Positions 11,543 to 23,872 of a DNA stretch of 64,000 bases are shown here, piece by piece. Every line of letters starts with the position of its first letter. Within the stretch, counting starts at the first letter, position 1. A model generated the notes under the pieces. The model did not search any database and had not been told where the DNA came from. It was given only the letters and a program-made list of their open reading frames with translations. Location of the stretch: contig CM067528.1 in NCBI GenBank assembly GCA_034509925.1, positions 6,306,001 to 6,370,000 on the forward strand, in the 5' to 3' direction. Origin of the DNA: Hirudinaria manillensis (lineage: Eukaryota > Annelida > Clitellata > Hirudinida > Hirudinidae). Position numbers and translations under genes: made by a program.

Positions 11543-12936
11543 ATGAATTCAACATTAGTGACTTTCCTAGCTAATGAGAATTTTACAAACCAGTCGACAT
11601 CTGCTCCTAACTTTCTACCGCTGACCGCCACTCCGATTTCTATGAAAATCATTTACTCACTCATAGGTTGCGTGGGCTTCTTGCTCAACATTCTGACCAT
11701 GTTGGTTTCAGCCATTTATAAACCTCTGAGAAAATTTCCCCTCAACGTGTACATATTCGCTCTGAGTAGTGCCGACTGCATAGCCGCCATGTTTCTGTTT
11801 ACTACGACTATTTTTGAGTACAACGGCAGTCATTTAGAGTTTAACAATCCTTGGCACAACTTTCTTTGCAAATATTGGTACAGAAAAGGTGTCCTTTGGT
11901 CATTCATGTCCTCTTCTGCGTATCTGATCATCGTCACATCCGTAGAACGCTACGTCGCTGTTGTGCATCCGGTTTTCTACAAAATGAAGTTTTCCAAAAA
12001 GAGAATTAATTCCATTATCATGATAGGTGAGTTGTATTTTTTAGTTCGATTTAGAACGATTTAGTTCGATCGTTTCATGCAATGCAACTATGAATTCATA
12101 GACTCATATAATTAAAAGATAAATTAATATAATTAAAAGTTAAATGCTTAAACCTTGCTTAAAACCTGGAGGAAAGCATCTAAATGTGAATTCAAATTTA
12201 ACATAAGCTGAAATAAAATCTAAAAATTGCCATTTTGAAACTAATTTTATTTGTAGCTGCAGGATATATATTTGGTCTTGCAGCCGTGATGCCGACAGGT
12301 GTAATATTTGCCGAAGTTACTAAAGACGGAAACTGCAATGTATACCCAGACTGGTTGAAACAAATCGATGCAAAGCTATTTCTTGGATTGTATCCGATCG
12401 TGGCCAATTACTTCTTTCCACTCATAACTCTGATGCTGATATATTTAAGAATCGCTTGCGTTTTGCACAACTATGCCACAGTCGGAGAGAACCAAGCTTA
12501 TAATGACTCAGCTACCATTGAAACAACTCAATTCGGAGAAACATCTTCTACATCATATGTAAATAAAAATCAATTTTCTAGTCAAGGTGATGCGGTCTTT
12601 ACGTTGTCAGATTTAAAGACAAAAAGTGAACTGAACTACAATAACATCAATAAAAAGAATTCTAAAGGAAAGCCTGTTAAATCCAAACCAAGTCACAACG
12701 TCTTGAAAACCTCGCTTTGGATAGCCATGGGTTACATAAGCTGCTATACTATGAACCAATTGTACTATTTCTTCTCCATTTTGGGACTTGTAAACGTAAG
12801 TTCAGAAGTCTTTTATCACATCAGATTTGTGGTGGTCTTTCTTCACTGTTCTCTCAACCCAGTGATCTATTGCGTCGAGTTGGAACTTTTCAGAAATGGC
12901 TTTAAGTGGCTCCTGCGATGTGCATTTAAGAAATAG
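11543..12936 (+). CDS. orphan rhodopsin-family GPCR 2 (two exons)
   Basis: Exons 11543-12026 and 12257-12936 give 387 aa; an alternative acceptor six bases downstream would remove two residues. The intron is phase 1, at the same codon position as in the other three receptors, just inside TM4. The extracellular N-terminus has several N-glycosylation sequons (NST, NFT, NQS). Visible motifs are TM1 G-F-L-L-N, TM2 LSSAD (D2.50), TM3 CKYWY then ERYVAV, a long ICL3 rich in Ser/Thr/Asn/Lys, and NPVIYC in TM7. TM6 reads CYTMNQ, so Pro6.50 is absent. It is the most canonical member with GPCR 4. Ligand unknown; a neuropeptide-receptor-like role is inference. Confidence 0.88.
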
Positions 12937-13770
12937 TTCTATTTTGATAGCAAGAGTAGTTTTCAAGGAGAGGAAATTAAATCCAAAGTTTGGTTTTCCT
13001 TTTATTAGATGTGATTTTGATAAGCGAATTACTAATCACCAGAGAGTTTCTCAAGGCTTACGAAGGAGAAATTAGAGGAGGAAATAATAAAAGCAATAAA
13101 ATATATTATTTACAGAGCAAGTTCAAGATAATTTATGCCAAAGACTTTGAGTCTGAATTTTTAATTGATGTAGAAATTCCATTATAAAATTGTGTCGGTG
13201 ATCTGAGAGGACAAGAATTTTCTATCCTTTTTGTTCTTCCTGTTCAAAACGATGAAGGATTTAAAATTTACATGCATTTACAACCTTATGGAATCCAGCT
13301 CTTCAAGTGGAGATTAAATTATAAACATACGGAAATGACTTGATTACAAGCAGAATCAAGTACAGGCATTGAAACAAGCACAGTATTGAAAACATGCATA
13401 ATAAAGACGTTGTGTTTTTATCAATTAAAAATGAACTCATTCAATTTTTTATAATGTTATTATTGTGTTTTATTTTAAAGTTTAAGTGCACCGTCTTAAT
13501 TGGTATTTGAGTTTTGTTCCGTTGCATGCTCAAATTCAAGCTATTTCGTAGAAGACGGCTATATAAATATATTCTGTTAAAATTCCGGACAATTAAGTGT
13601 TTGAAATTGATAGCTTAAAGCAATTATTTATCAAATTAAATTCAATCAATCAGTTCATATATTTGGTGAAATAGCAAACTGTTCATAAAACTATTCCCTT
13701 AATCTGAGGAAATCTAAATTCGACTAGCATTTCAATAGATTGGTGCAGAATAATATTTGAAAATCATTCA
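12937..13770. other. intergenic, no gene seen
   Basis: An 830-base spacer between GPCR 2 and GPCR 3. A 65-codon frame at 12990-13187 has no recognisable features. Confidence 0.5.
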
Positions 13771-15198
13771 ATGAACCAAACCGTTTTCTTGATTCTTGAG
13801 ATAGCGCTGAATTCATCCAACAACTCTCTTGTCATATCTGAACAAACTCCTACTGGCTACAAAATGCTCTTAATATCGGTCGGCTTGTTAGGCTTGACAT
13901 TAAACGGTGTGACAATGATCATTATAATCTGCTATAACCCCGCCAGCAAATTTTCATCTCATATCTACATATTTGCCCTCAGTACAAATGACTTTGTCTC
14001 GTCGGCACTGCTTTGCTTGCTGACATTGTTCGAATACCACGGAGAGCCTCTAAATCACCACTCCTTCTGGCACATAATTTGTTGTAAGTTTTGGTACAAG
14101 AAAGGAATTATATGGTCAAGTATCAGTTCATCCATTTACATGATTCTCGCCGTGGCTATGGAAAGATGCGTTGCGGTTGTTTATCCTATATTCTATAAAA
14201 CAAAGTTCTCGAAGAAAAGGATTTATCCTGTACTCATAATAGGTGAGGAATACTATTCTAGTAAAGCATCTGTTTTGAAACGTATTAGTTTGGACAATAA
14301 TTAGTTTTGATGCAATCTTAATAACAATAAAAACGTTTTTTAAGAAATAAAATATCTATACGAACAACTTAATTTCCTAGAAATAGTTTCCAATAATGCA
14401 TTATAAATATGCGAACATTTATTTTTAATAATTCAATATTAAAACGACACAAATGATATCCATTCTACATGCAACCCACGCGCAAATACAGGAGGCTTCT
14501 TCTGGATGGGACAGATAGCTTTTCTACCACAATTCCTCCTGACCGTTAATATCGACGAAAATGGCCTTTGCGCCGCGTTCGTCAACGATTCTCAAGTCTC
14601 CCTAAATCGCTTCGTCGGCTGGTATTCAATTATCATGAATTATTTTCTGCCACTGAGTGTTTTGTTCATTCTTTATTCCAAAATTATTTGGACTCTGCAC
14701 AGGATGGCGAAAGTTAATAAAGAATCAATTACTCAAGAGAGTCATTCCACTACAAAAAAAGTAACTTCAACGGTCTTAATTTCCACAATCAAGTTGTGTG
14801 CAATTTCCGGCCAGATCGAAACGAAAGACAATATTGCTCAACTAGAAACCTCAGGCATCAAATTAAACGTCATCCGAGATAAACGTGATCAAATCAAAGT
14901 CAAGTCAGAGAAGACCTTCAAAGCTAGCGCGAGAGACGGAGTGCTAAAGAGTTCTTTCTGGATCGGATTTTGTTACGTTTCATGTTACACTGTCGACCAG
15001 ATATTTTACTTCATGGGCAAAATGCCGTTGGGTCCGGGAAACTATTCAAGATTGGCATTGTCGGTCCTACACTGTTGCATCAATCCCATCATTTACAATG
15101 TCAAGTTGGACCAATTCAGATTAGGAATTGCTTGGTGTTTCGAAAGGAAAATGGTGAAAAAGGTTCTTGATCTTGGGAAAATGATAATAAATAAATGA
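13771..15198 (+). CDS. orphan rhodopsin-family GPCR 3 (two exons)
   Basis: Exons 13771-14242 and 14492-15198 give 392 aa with the shared phase-1 intron. The N-terminus has sequons NQT and NNS. TM2 keeps Asp (LSTND), TM3 has CKFWYKKG and then MERCVAV, i.e. the third position of the E/DRY motif is Cys. ICL3 is long and Lys/Ser/Thr-rich. TM6 reads CYTVDQ in place of CWxP, and TM7 has NPIIYN. It is clearly a paralogue of GPCRs 1, 2 and 4 in the same array. Ligand and coupling unknown. Confidence 0.86.
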
Positions 15199-15619
15199 TT
15201 TTTTAATAAAGATTTTAATCTAGGATGTTTGTTTTAATCGAATCAACATGTCTTGACTTTTAGCTTCTTACTATCATGAATATATGAAATTTTGCTTTAG
15301 CTTTGCCAAAAGTATGTAAGGAAAATATTATTAGATATGATATTTAGGTTGATTTAATCATTACTTAATAGCAATTATTATCTGAGAAGAACATGGACAC
15401 AACCTTTGATTCACATCATTTGTCTTTTAAAAACTATTGCTAGGTTGAGTAAAATACGATAAAAATGGAATAAGATATATAATGTAGATGTAATAATAAT
15501 AATAATAATAATAATGCAGTAATAATTTTTATTATATGAATAATAATCCAGATGATACAATAAGAATGGCAGTGGTCATGAAATGCTAACAGCCCAAAAA
15601 ATAACAATATAAAAATAAC

Positions 15620-15700
<81 letters not shown>

Positions 15701-16526
15701 AATAACAATAATAAAAATAATAATAACCATCATCGCAATGACCACTATAATTGTTTTCAAACTGATACCTTTTGCTTAAGACGAATTTTCGTAAATTGAT
15801 AGAATTACACTCGAACACGCTATGTAGATTTCGGAACATTAAAAAAAACTGATATAAAAAATGACATTTTTTAAAATTTTAAACTAAACCCTAAGAAAGT
15901 AATTGATAAAGTTCTGTTACAGTTTCCTATTCATCAGATAACTTTTTATTATTTCCATGTTTGTCACCATTTCATTACATTTATAAAACATGAGTTAACT
16001 TCTAAATAAAAGTAAATAATAAGTAAATAATAAATAATAAGAAAGCTAAGTACACTCATTGGCTAAAAAATGAAATAAACATCTCGTAATTATATTATTG
16101 CAGGTAATTGAGACATTATTTTCAAATTTGTACCATAACAACCAAGAGGAGGTAATGACTAAATTATGATTATCTTGTCATTTGAAAAGACTTTAAAAGT
16201 CTGGCAATAAAAATATCATTAACTGAGAGAAATGTGAAGGTTGGTCTCTAAATATTTAAATATTTCTTCTTCTGATACTTGAATAATAATGGCATTTCAA
16301 AGACTAGGCACATGTCTCTTGTAATCAAAAGAAGAAATAATGGACTCGGTTTTGCATGTAAGCTCGTTGAGAAAGATTAGATATTCGAGATTAAGGAAGG
16401 GTTTGAAGTGTGGTAATGAGGATTATTCATTGAATTATTTGTTATGTCAGGTCATAAGAATTTAAATTTGCTTTAAAATGATTTCAGAAATCGTGAACAA
16501 CCAGCCGTTTTAAAAATAAATCAAAA
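15199..16526. other. intergenic with large TAA arrays
   Basis: The 1.3-kb spacer contains TAA arrays at about 15491-15516 and 15611-15735. The long minus-strand Ile/Tyr frames across it are translated repeat, not genes. Confidence 0.6.
15611..15735. repeat. TAA microsatellite (about 120 bp)
   Basis: Long, nearly pure TAA tract with AACA interruptions at each end, one of the longest in the window. Confidence 0.9.
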
Positions 16527-17947
16527 ATGTCAGAAAGACAAATTTGTGAGAATTTAACAATATCAAATGTCTCCTGGTTCAATGTTTGCAACGATTCTTC
16601 AACAAACACGACCACTTATGTGGATTCATATGTCAGTCCACCGATTTTAAAAGACATCTACATTTTCATCGGTGTGTTCGGATTCTCATTGAACCTTTTC
16701 GTTCTTCTCATATTAGCTTTGTATAGGCAGAGTAGGCAGAGTCTTTCCAACTTGTACATATTTTGTCAATGTTGCGTTGACATGTCGGTGGCTCTGCTTC
16801 TCGTGTTGACAACTCTTATAAAAGATCCAGGGGTGCTTTATAATCAGCACAGCATAAGGGACAATATCCTTTGCAAGTTGTGGTTCACTCAAACGATGCT
16901 GTGGACGATGCTTGTGTCGTCCAATTACATGGTAGTTGCTTTGACCATTGAAAGATACATAGCTTTGGTTCATCCGATATTTCACAGGACCAAGTTCTCG
17001 AAGAAAATAAGATATTCCATTCCTATCATAGGTTAGATTCATTCATATTCATATATTTCCAGTAATTCATTAAAACTCACAAAAACGCATCATAAAAAAA
17101 TATGCTGCTGGAAGTATGTCTAGGTAATTTCTTTTATCTTTATTTCGTGATTGAAAATAATATCAATCTTTCAATAATTGTATTAATCAATTGAGTTTTT
17201 CAAATTAACCTTTGAATATGTTTAAAAAAATATTGGAAGGCTTCGTACAATCTTAATAACCTTAATAACTTCATTTTTGGAGGCTGCGCAATACTAGCTG
17301 GATTTTACGACATGTCAACATCAGCATCTACATCCGGTATACTTGAAGATGGAGCATGTCACATCGTGTCAATATGGCCAAGCGCCAAAATGGCAACATA
17401 CGTGGGAATATTGACAGTGGTTGTTGAATACTTCATTCCCCTGATGGCTGTTATAGTTCTTTATTCAAGAATAGCATGGACACTTCATAAGAAAGTTTCG
17501 CCGATGCCCCTCAAAGAGAGCGTCGTATATTCGGTGGAAAAGGACCAACAATCCACAACAACAGAAGAAACAAACGATGACGTTCGTACTCAAGGCAAAA
17601 CTCCAGATGATAAAATCGATCAAAAGAGACATAAAACGAAGACCGTGGCATTAAAACCAACTGGACAAAACCTTTCATTGGTCCACGCAAGAGACAACGT
17701 TTTGAAGACTTCTATTTGGATTGCAGCAGCTTTCATAGTCTGTTGGACCATGAATCAAGTTTATTATTTCTTGTTTAATCTCGGATTAAGTCTTGTGAGT
17801 TTTAACCATCCCTTTTATCACACCACTGTCATCATGGTACTTTTGCAGTGCTGCTTCAATCCGATCATTTACTGCGCCAAACTGGATTATTTCCACAAGG
17901 GGGTTAAGCATCTCATCATAGATCGACTTCTTCTGATCAAGAAATAA
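16527..17947 (+). CDS. orphan rhodopsin-family GPCR 4 (two exons)
   Basis: Exons 16527-17031 and 17283-17947 give 389 aa with the shared phase-1 intron. The N-terminus has several sequons (NLT, NVS, NDS, NTT). TM2 contains CCVDM with Asp2.50. TM3 has CKLWF and ERYIAL. The end of exon 1 repeats the RTKFSKK intracellular signature found in all four genes. ICL3 is about 80 residues and rich in Thr/Lys/Asp. TM6 is CWTMNQVYYF, keeping Cys-Trp but with Met in place of Pro6.50. TM7 is NPIIYC. This is the last member of the array. Ligand unknown. Confidence 0.88.
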
Positions 17948-20540
17948 TCAAACTTTGATGATAATTATGAATAGATTTTTTATGGATTCAATTGTCGAAT
18001 AAAATCGTGCTTTTAAGACTCTTTCAACGATTACAAATAAAACTTTTAAAAATTATGATAATGATATAATTATGATTTGAAGTAAAGTAATTTATTAATA
18101 TTATATAATTTAATGGCTATTCTAATGGACCTAATTCATAACTGAACATTTCTTTAGGAAAATTTCACTGGTGACCAGTAATTAAAATATCTGAAAGCAA
18201 CAACAAAGTGCTCTTAACACCATTTTGACCCAGCTAGTTTTGGATGAAATATTTAATTGCATGTTTTGTGAAAAGGGAACCATAAGTTCATATTGAATAT
18301 TCATTACATTCAGTTCCAAACACTTAAAATATTATTGAACCTTAAAGAACATTATCGAACCTAACATCTTAAACTACTGCGAAACATCTTCACCTGAAAG
18401 TATTGATGAAGTTCACTTTTAACTTCAAGTCAATGCTTCTTTACCCATTTTTGGGCCTTTATGACTCGAAGTCACTTTCCGCTCTTAAAATCCAAAGGGC
18501 TTCGACGAAATGAGTCTGCTAATGAAAATTTCACGTGAAAAACAAAGTAATAAATATTACTTTAAGGAATTAATTTTAATTTTTAGAAATGTTAGGACCG
18601 GATGTTCAGCATATCTTTGATCTCTGGTGGACATTTTGAATTTTAATGTTTTTGCAAAGTATAAAATAAGTTTATCTAATTTCTCACATCTAGCAAATGT
18701 TATTAATTAAAGATAAACATAATATTAAATATGATTAACCTCTTTAAATGATATGTTGTGATCTCGAATAACTTGTCTGCAAGCAGTACACATCAGACAA
18801 CTGTTATGTTGTGATAACTTAAAATCCTGCTACGAGTCTCGTAAGAATATTTTTCAACTTTCGAATTTTCTAAAATTTGCATAATATCGATTTTATAATT
18901 GATTCAGATGTTGTAAATTAAAAACCAGTGATGGGTCCTCACCACAACGTTTCCGATTTTAATAACTGATGCTGTCTGAACTCAGGTATGTTTTATGAGG
19001 AAATTTGATGTCATAGAATTAAATAAAATTAAGTACATAATTCAAGATGGGTATTAATTAATTAATTAAAATTAATTAATATGATTATTAAACATTAAAT
19101 TGACATCCTAAATTGCATCTGATTAATGCCTAAACTCTCCTTTTTTTGTTCATTAGCACATGTATTTAAAAGTTATTTTTTTGTTTAAAGAGGATTAATT
19201 TATATTTTATGTTTTAATTATTCCATTATTAATTTTTAGGACAGCTTTGAACTTGTCTTAGGCATGGAAAGGTTTAAATTTGAATAGTTAATGAAGTAAA
19301 TGGAGTTATTAAATAATAATGTGGTCGAAACATTTCATTGAAGTTCTCTTAAATTAAGTAAATGTCATTAAATCGATTTCAATTAAGATTTATCTACTTA
19401 AATCAACCCGAAAAAAAATTAATAAGAAATGTAGAGTTAATCATAACTATATTAAAATGCCACCCACGCGGTCATCCTCATCATCATCATCAACACTTCA
19501 TCTTCGTAATCGTCTTCATCCTCCGGCATCAGGCAGCAAATCCCGCAATTGAGCTCGGAAAGAGTTCGTTAGATTGATAAGAGCACAATTGAGACTCCAG
19601 ATTGAATCCAGACACAATCGGAGACAAGTAAGTAATTTGAGAATAATTTCGAGACTCGATAAAAGCATGGCACTAAATTATTTATAAATTATGTTAGTGT
19701 TCCATTTTGTTGGCTTCTTTAAAAAGCGACATTTAAGTAGCTTCGTGAGAGTCTTGGGGCACTGGATTCAATTCAGTTTTGCAATCAATTTTGTAGAAGA
19801 ATAAATATTTGGCCGTGAATTTTAAAACTTTAAATAATGGCTTATGAATTAAGTTCTTCAGGAAACAAATAAACTTTTTTCTATAATTTTAAAAAGTGAG
19901 GTCTAAATACACATATGAAAAAGAAATTCTTTGAAATAATTACTTTCGTCAGGATTAGTCACTATAAATATGAATGTAGAATATACATATATACAATATA
20001 TTTGCGAATTTTAATACATGTGCCCCTAATGTCTTGAGACCGTTGTGTCAGTATTGATTATTGAGAAGTGTTCCATCCATTTGATGATCGATAATTACAT
20101 ATTTATATTTTCAAATATATTTTAAATATTTAAGTATTTATTTTTTTAAATTAAATTTTTTTTTATTTTCAATGGTCAAGGAGTTGCGGTAATGGCGTCA
20201 ATGATGCTTTTAAACTTTAAATAAATGAATCAATAACAGGGTCACATAAGAATGATGCAAAAAATTGCAGTGGTTATCAACATAAAGTTGGAAAATTGTT
20301 GTTGGGATTTTCCCATAAAGTGGCTTGTCATTTTGATGATTTGTACTAACGATGATAATGATGCCGACGACGACTATCCTATAATAAAACTAAAAGAATC
20401 AAATATGCTTCTTGCCTATTTAAGCGATTTAAAGTAATAAGAAATTCAATAAGTCAAGGTTTATTGGACAATAATATCAGATAACTTTAACTCTCGAGAA
20501 CTAATTTCAGCAAATAAAATACAATATTTTACATAATGAA

Positions 20541-20637
20541 GCTAAAATCACACGAATTAAAATTTAAATTATTTCCATTAAGTGTAAATATCACATGAAT
20601 TAAAATTTGAATTATTTCTATTAAGTATAAATATAGT
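20541..20637. repeat. tandem duplication of an approximately 50-bp AT-rich unit
   Basis: Two adjacent copies begin ATCACACGAATTAAAATTT and ATCACATGAATTAAAATTT and differ at only a few positions. Confidence 0.7.
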
Positions 20638-20787
20638 GACGTTGCTGCTAAAGCTGACAGCGTAAGCAGGCGACGGCGGAAGGAGAAAAATTCTATTTTT
20701 AGAACTTCACGGAAAATTACCGACCAAAATTTTCCAAATATAATATTCTATTTGATTATAATATTGTTTTGTAATACAAATATAATG

Positions 20788-20937
20788 TTGTTACGTTATT
20801 GTTATAATGTTATAATATATAATATATAATGTTATAATAATATAATATGGTTAAGTTATTGTTATAATGTTATAATATATAATGTTATGATAATATAATA
20901 TTGTTATAATATGTAATATTATATATTGTTACAGTTT
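20788..20937. repeat. AT-rich tandem repeat
   Basis: Repeats of a unit containing TTATTGTTATAATGTTATAA with internal ATATAATATATAAT palindromes. The second unit of about 65 bases begins near 20851. Confidence 0.7.
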
Positions 20938-21959
20938 TTTATTACTAGTAATTAAAAATAGTGAATTCTATTTGACGTTTTTGGACTTCATATCCAATGC
21001 ATTTTCTATTGCCATTTCTAACAGAAAATATCCTTTCCCTGAACTTAATCATTTGCGAAAGATTAAGAATTTCGTTCAGGAAATAGTATCTGATTTCGAA
21101 TAAATATTTTCCTTTTTTATTTTCAGATAACAGAATTAACGTTTGAAGTATGAAAGCAAGCAACAACAATGGCACGAAATACTAAAGAAAGTAAACATCC
21201 ACCGATGCGAATTAATTTTGGAACGAAAAGAAACAGCGTCTTCATGCTTTTCCAAATCGTTCTCTGCTCCTGAAATGGACATCTTGGAGGGAATGACTTT
21301 ACTTTGTTCACTGACTCTCGATTACAAAACAGTTGTCGTCTTCCTTTCTAACTGGACAAGAAGTCATACCAAATTGGAAGCTTAAAAGAAGATTAACATT
21401 AATTCTTTGTCAGTTTTATCCTGAATTCATCTTGAAACGAATAGCAGGGAATCGAAATAATATCAACTTCTGCAGGGTTTTTGCCTAATAAAAGAAGATA
21501 AACTAAAAATTGATTTTCCTAGAAGGTCCTAAATTATAAATTAATTCAGAATTGTGGGAGGATAAACTCATAACGAGTCTCACATAGTGAGTGTGCGGTC
21601 AAACATTGATACAATAGTAAAACAGTAAATAAACTATTGAACTATTTTATCATATTTTATTCTTTAGGAATATCAGAAACATAAAAAGAAGCTCGAAAAT
21701 TTACCTCACTTAGATTTCACTTGGCAGGTTTGTATGGAATCACTTCTTCAAAATGTGCAAACGTTTTTTTGACATTTATTATTTCCATTAATTCGTTGTG
21801 ATTTAGTAGAACTTGAATGATTTTATAATTACAAAATCATAAATGTTTATTTAATTAATTACTAAATACAATCTAGAAATTCAATTTAAAAATGCCGAGC
21901 TTTAGATTACTTACGTTTGAAATCCATTTTTAATATTTTAGGAACAAACAACGCTCAAA

Positions 21960-23832
21960 ATGTATATCCATTATATGGGCATAATCTCCATCATCGTCTT
22001 CTATCTGCTCATCCTCTTCGTGGGAATTTGGGCCGCCCGCAAGTCTAAGAGCGGATCTGACAGCGAAGATGTTATGTTGGCAGGAAGAAACATTGGTTTG
22101 CTCGTCGGAGTATTTACTATGACTGGTTAGTTGGAGTTGAGCCCGTTAATGGCATTCCATGTTTCGATATTAAATTTAAATAAAGGCGCAAATTCATTAA
22201 AGGATAAGAAATCTCTGAGTGAAATCACTTGACCAAAAATTTTTGTGTGCATTGTCTGTAGTTAAACTTATAGTTAACTTGTAAAGTGATTTCAATTTGT
22301 TGCTAATTTGTAATACAATAAATCTATGGCGTGTCCATCAAAATGCCATAATTTTAAAATGAATTATTTCCAAAAAAATTCGAATAGGAAATTTTAAATA
22401 TAAAATCGCAAACCCAAAATGTTTTTTGAGAAAAGCTTCATCAAATTTCAATAATTTGGGGAAATAAGGAATGACTTTGGAACTTAAGTTTTGAGCAAAA
22501 ATTTTGTTTCAGCAACAGAAGATATCATTGAATATGCATATTTAATAAATAAAACAAAACAAACCTCAAATCTTAACCGACCGGATGTAAGATGACTAGG
22601 ACGATATTTCGGCTTTTCTTTATTTGTTTGTCCAACTTAACATAAAAAAAATCACGAAGATATTTATTACAAACATTTCTTGATGCAAACGTCTATCGCT
22701 GGAAAAAATACTTAAAAAATACTTTCCGAAGATGAAAGAGGAAAATGAATGTTTCGATTTGTTTCATCGGCTTCAAATGAAACCTGAACAAACATCAACA
22801 AAGCTTCATTGCTTCCTTCGAAGAAAAGAAGAATTATTTAATTTCCAAGGTTTAAACTTTATTGAATCCAAACGAAATGGAATTCGTGATAATGAAATGA
22901 ATTACTAATCACCAGAAGGGTTAGGGTTAGGTGTACTCCGGCAGAAGAGCCATCAATGCACCAATAAAAATATTTTATACCGAGTTAACCATTTTGTAAA
23001 TGTTTAATAAATAATTTGAAATTGATAATGTATGATTAATAAATACATATTCAATAATTTATAATTCGATAATGCATAATTAATAATGTAACAACTGGAA
23101 ACTAACAAAATCTAAAGCGCAGTTTAGGAATGAAAAGAAAATGGTCGCAGTTCAAAAATCTCTTTTTAGGACGAGTAATTTCTAAAAGCATTTAAAGGTT
23201 TAATTATAAATTTAAAAAAGTAGAATAACATTCAAAATTATTGATATTTATTATGTTTATTTATAAATTGTATTTAATATATAACTGTTATATTTATTCT
23301 CCACGCTTGTCTTTGAAATGATTTGTATGAAACTAGCTCCATATATTTAAAATCTTCTTTTCCTATCCACGACTATCTTCTTGTTTTGATCAAATCTTAT
23401 TTAGAAGTATAAAAATAAAATTTATTTTAAAATAATTTAAAGTACATGAATATTTTTAATCTATTGACATTATCGTGCAGTAGCATCGACCCTGAGGCGG
23501 TCGCTGTGAGGTTATGGCTTTCGGTTCGGTTCTATTTGGAGTTCAATTCTTGACCTTTCGCAAGAGTATTTTAATTATTTTGTTTATTTTAAGCTTATTC
23601 CTCAAACGATTCTCCCGTTTGGTAATAGAATCTGTAAGAAGACGTTTTTCATGTTGACCTTCAATGTATATTTACAAAATGTAATATTAATTCTTTAACG
23701 AATATCTTAACTCTTCAATAGATTTGAAAATTCCTTTAATCTAAGGGTTAATTTGATTATTTGCATACACAAAGGACCACTTAACACCTCAAAAATCTAT
23801 ATTAAAAATCCATGGAAAGGCGAGTAGGACAT

Positions 23833-23872
<40 letters not shown>

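Larger units (their letters stand above)
17948..21959. other. intergenic between GPCR array and choline transporter
   Basis: Four kilobases with no convincing coding exon. It includes a duplicated 50-bp AT-rich unit (about 20541-20637) and a tandem TTATAATG-type repeat (20788-20937). The region just before 21960 probably holds untranslated exon(s) and the promoter of the transporter; an acceptor-like TTTTAG lies at about 21936-21941. Confidence 0.5.

Noticed and set aside
15440..15839. Two long overlapping minus-strand frames rich in Ile and Tyr
   Set aside because: They are translations of the TAA microsatellite; frames stay open only because the repeat has no stop in those registers.
23465..23570. 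Possible tRNA-like or SINE sequence in choline transporter intron 1
   Set aside because: GGAGTTCAATTC resembles a B box but arms do not pair and no tail repeat follows.
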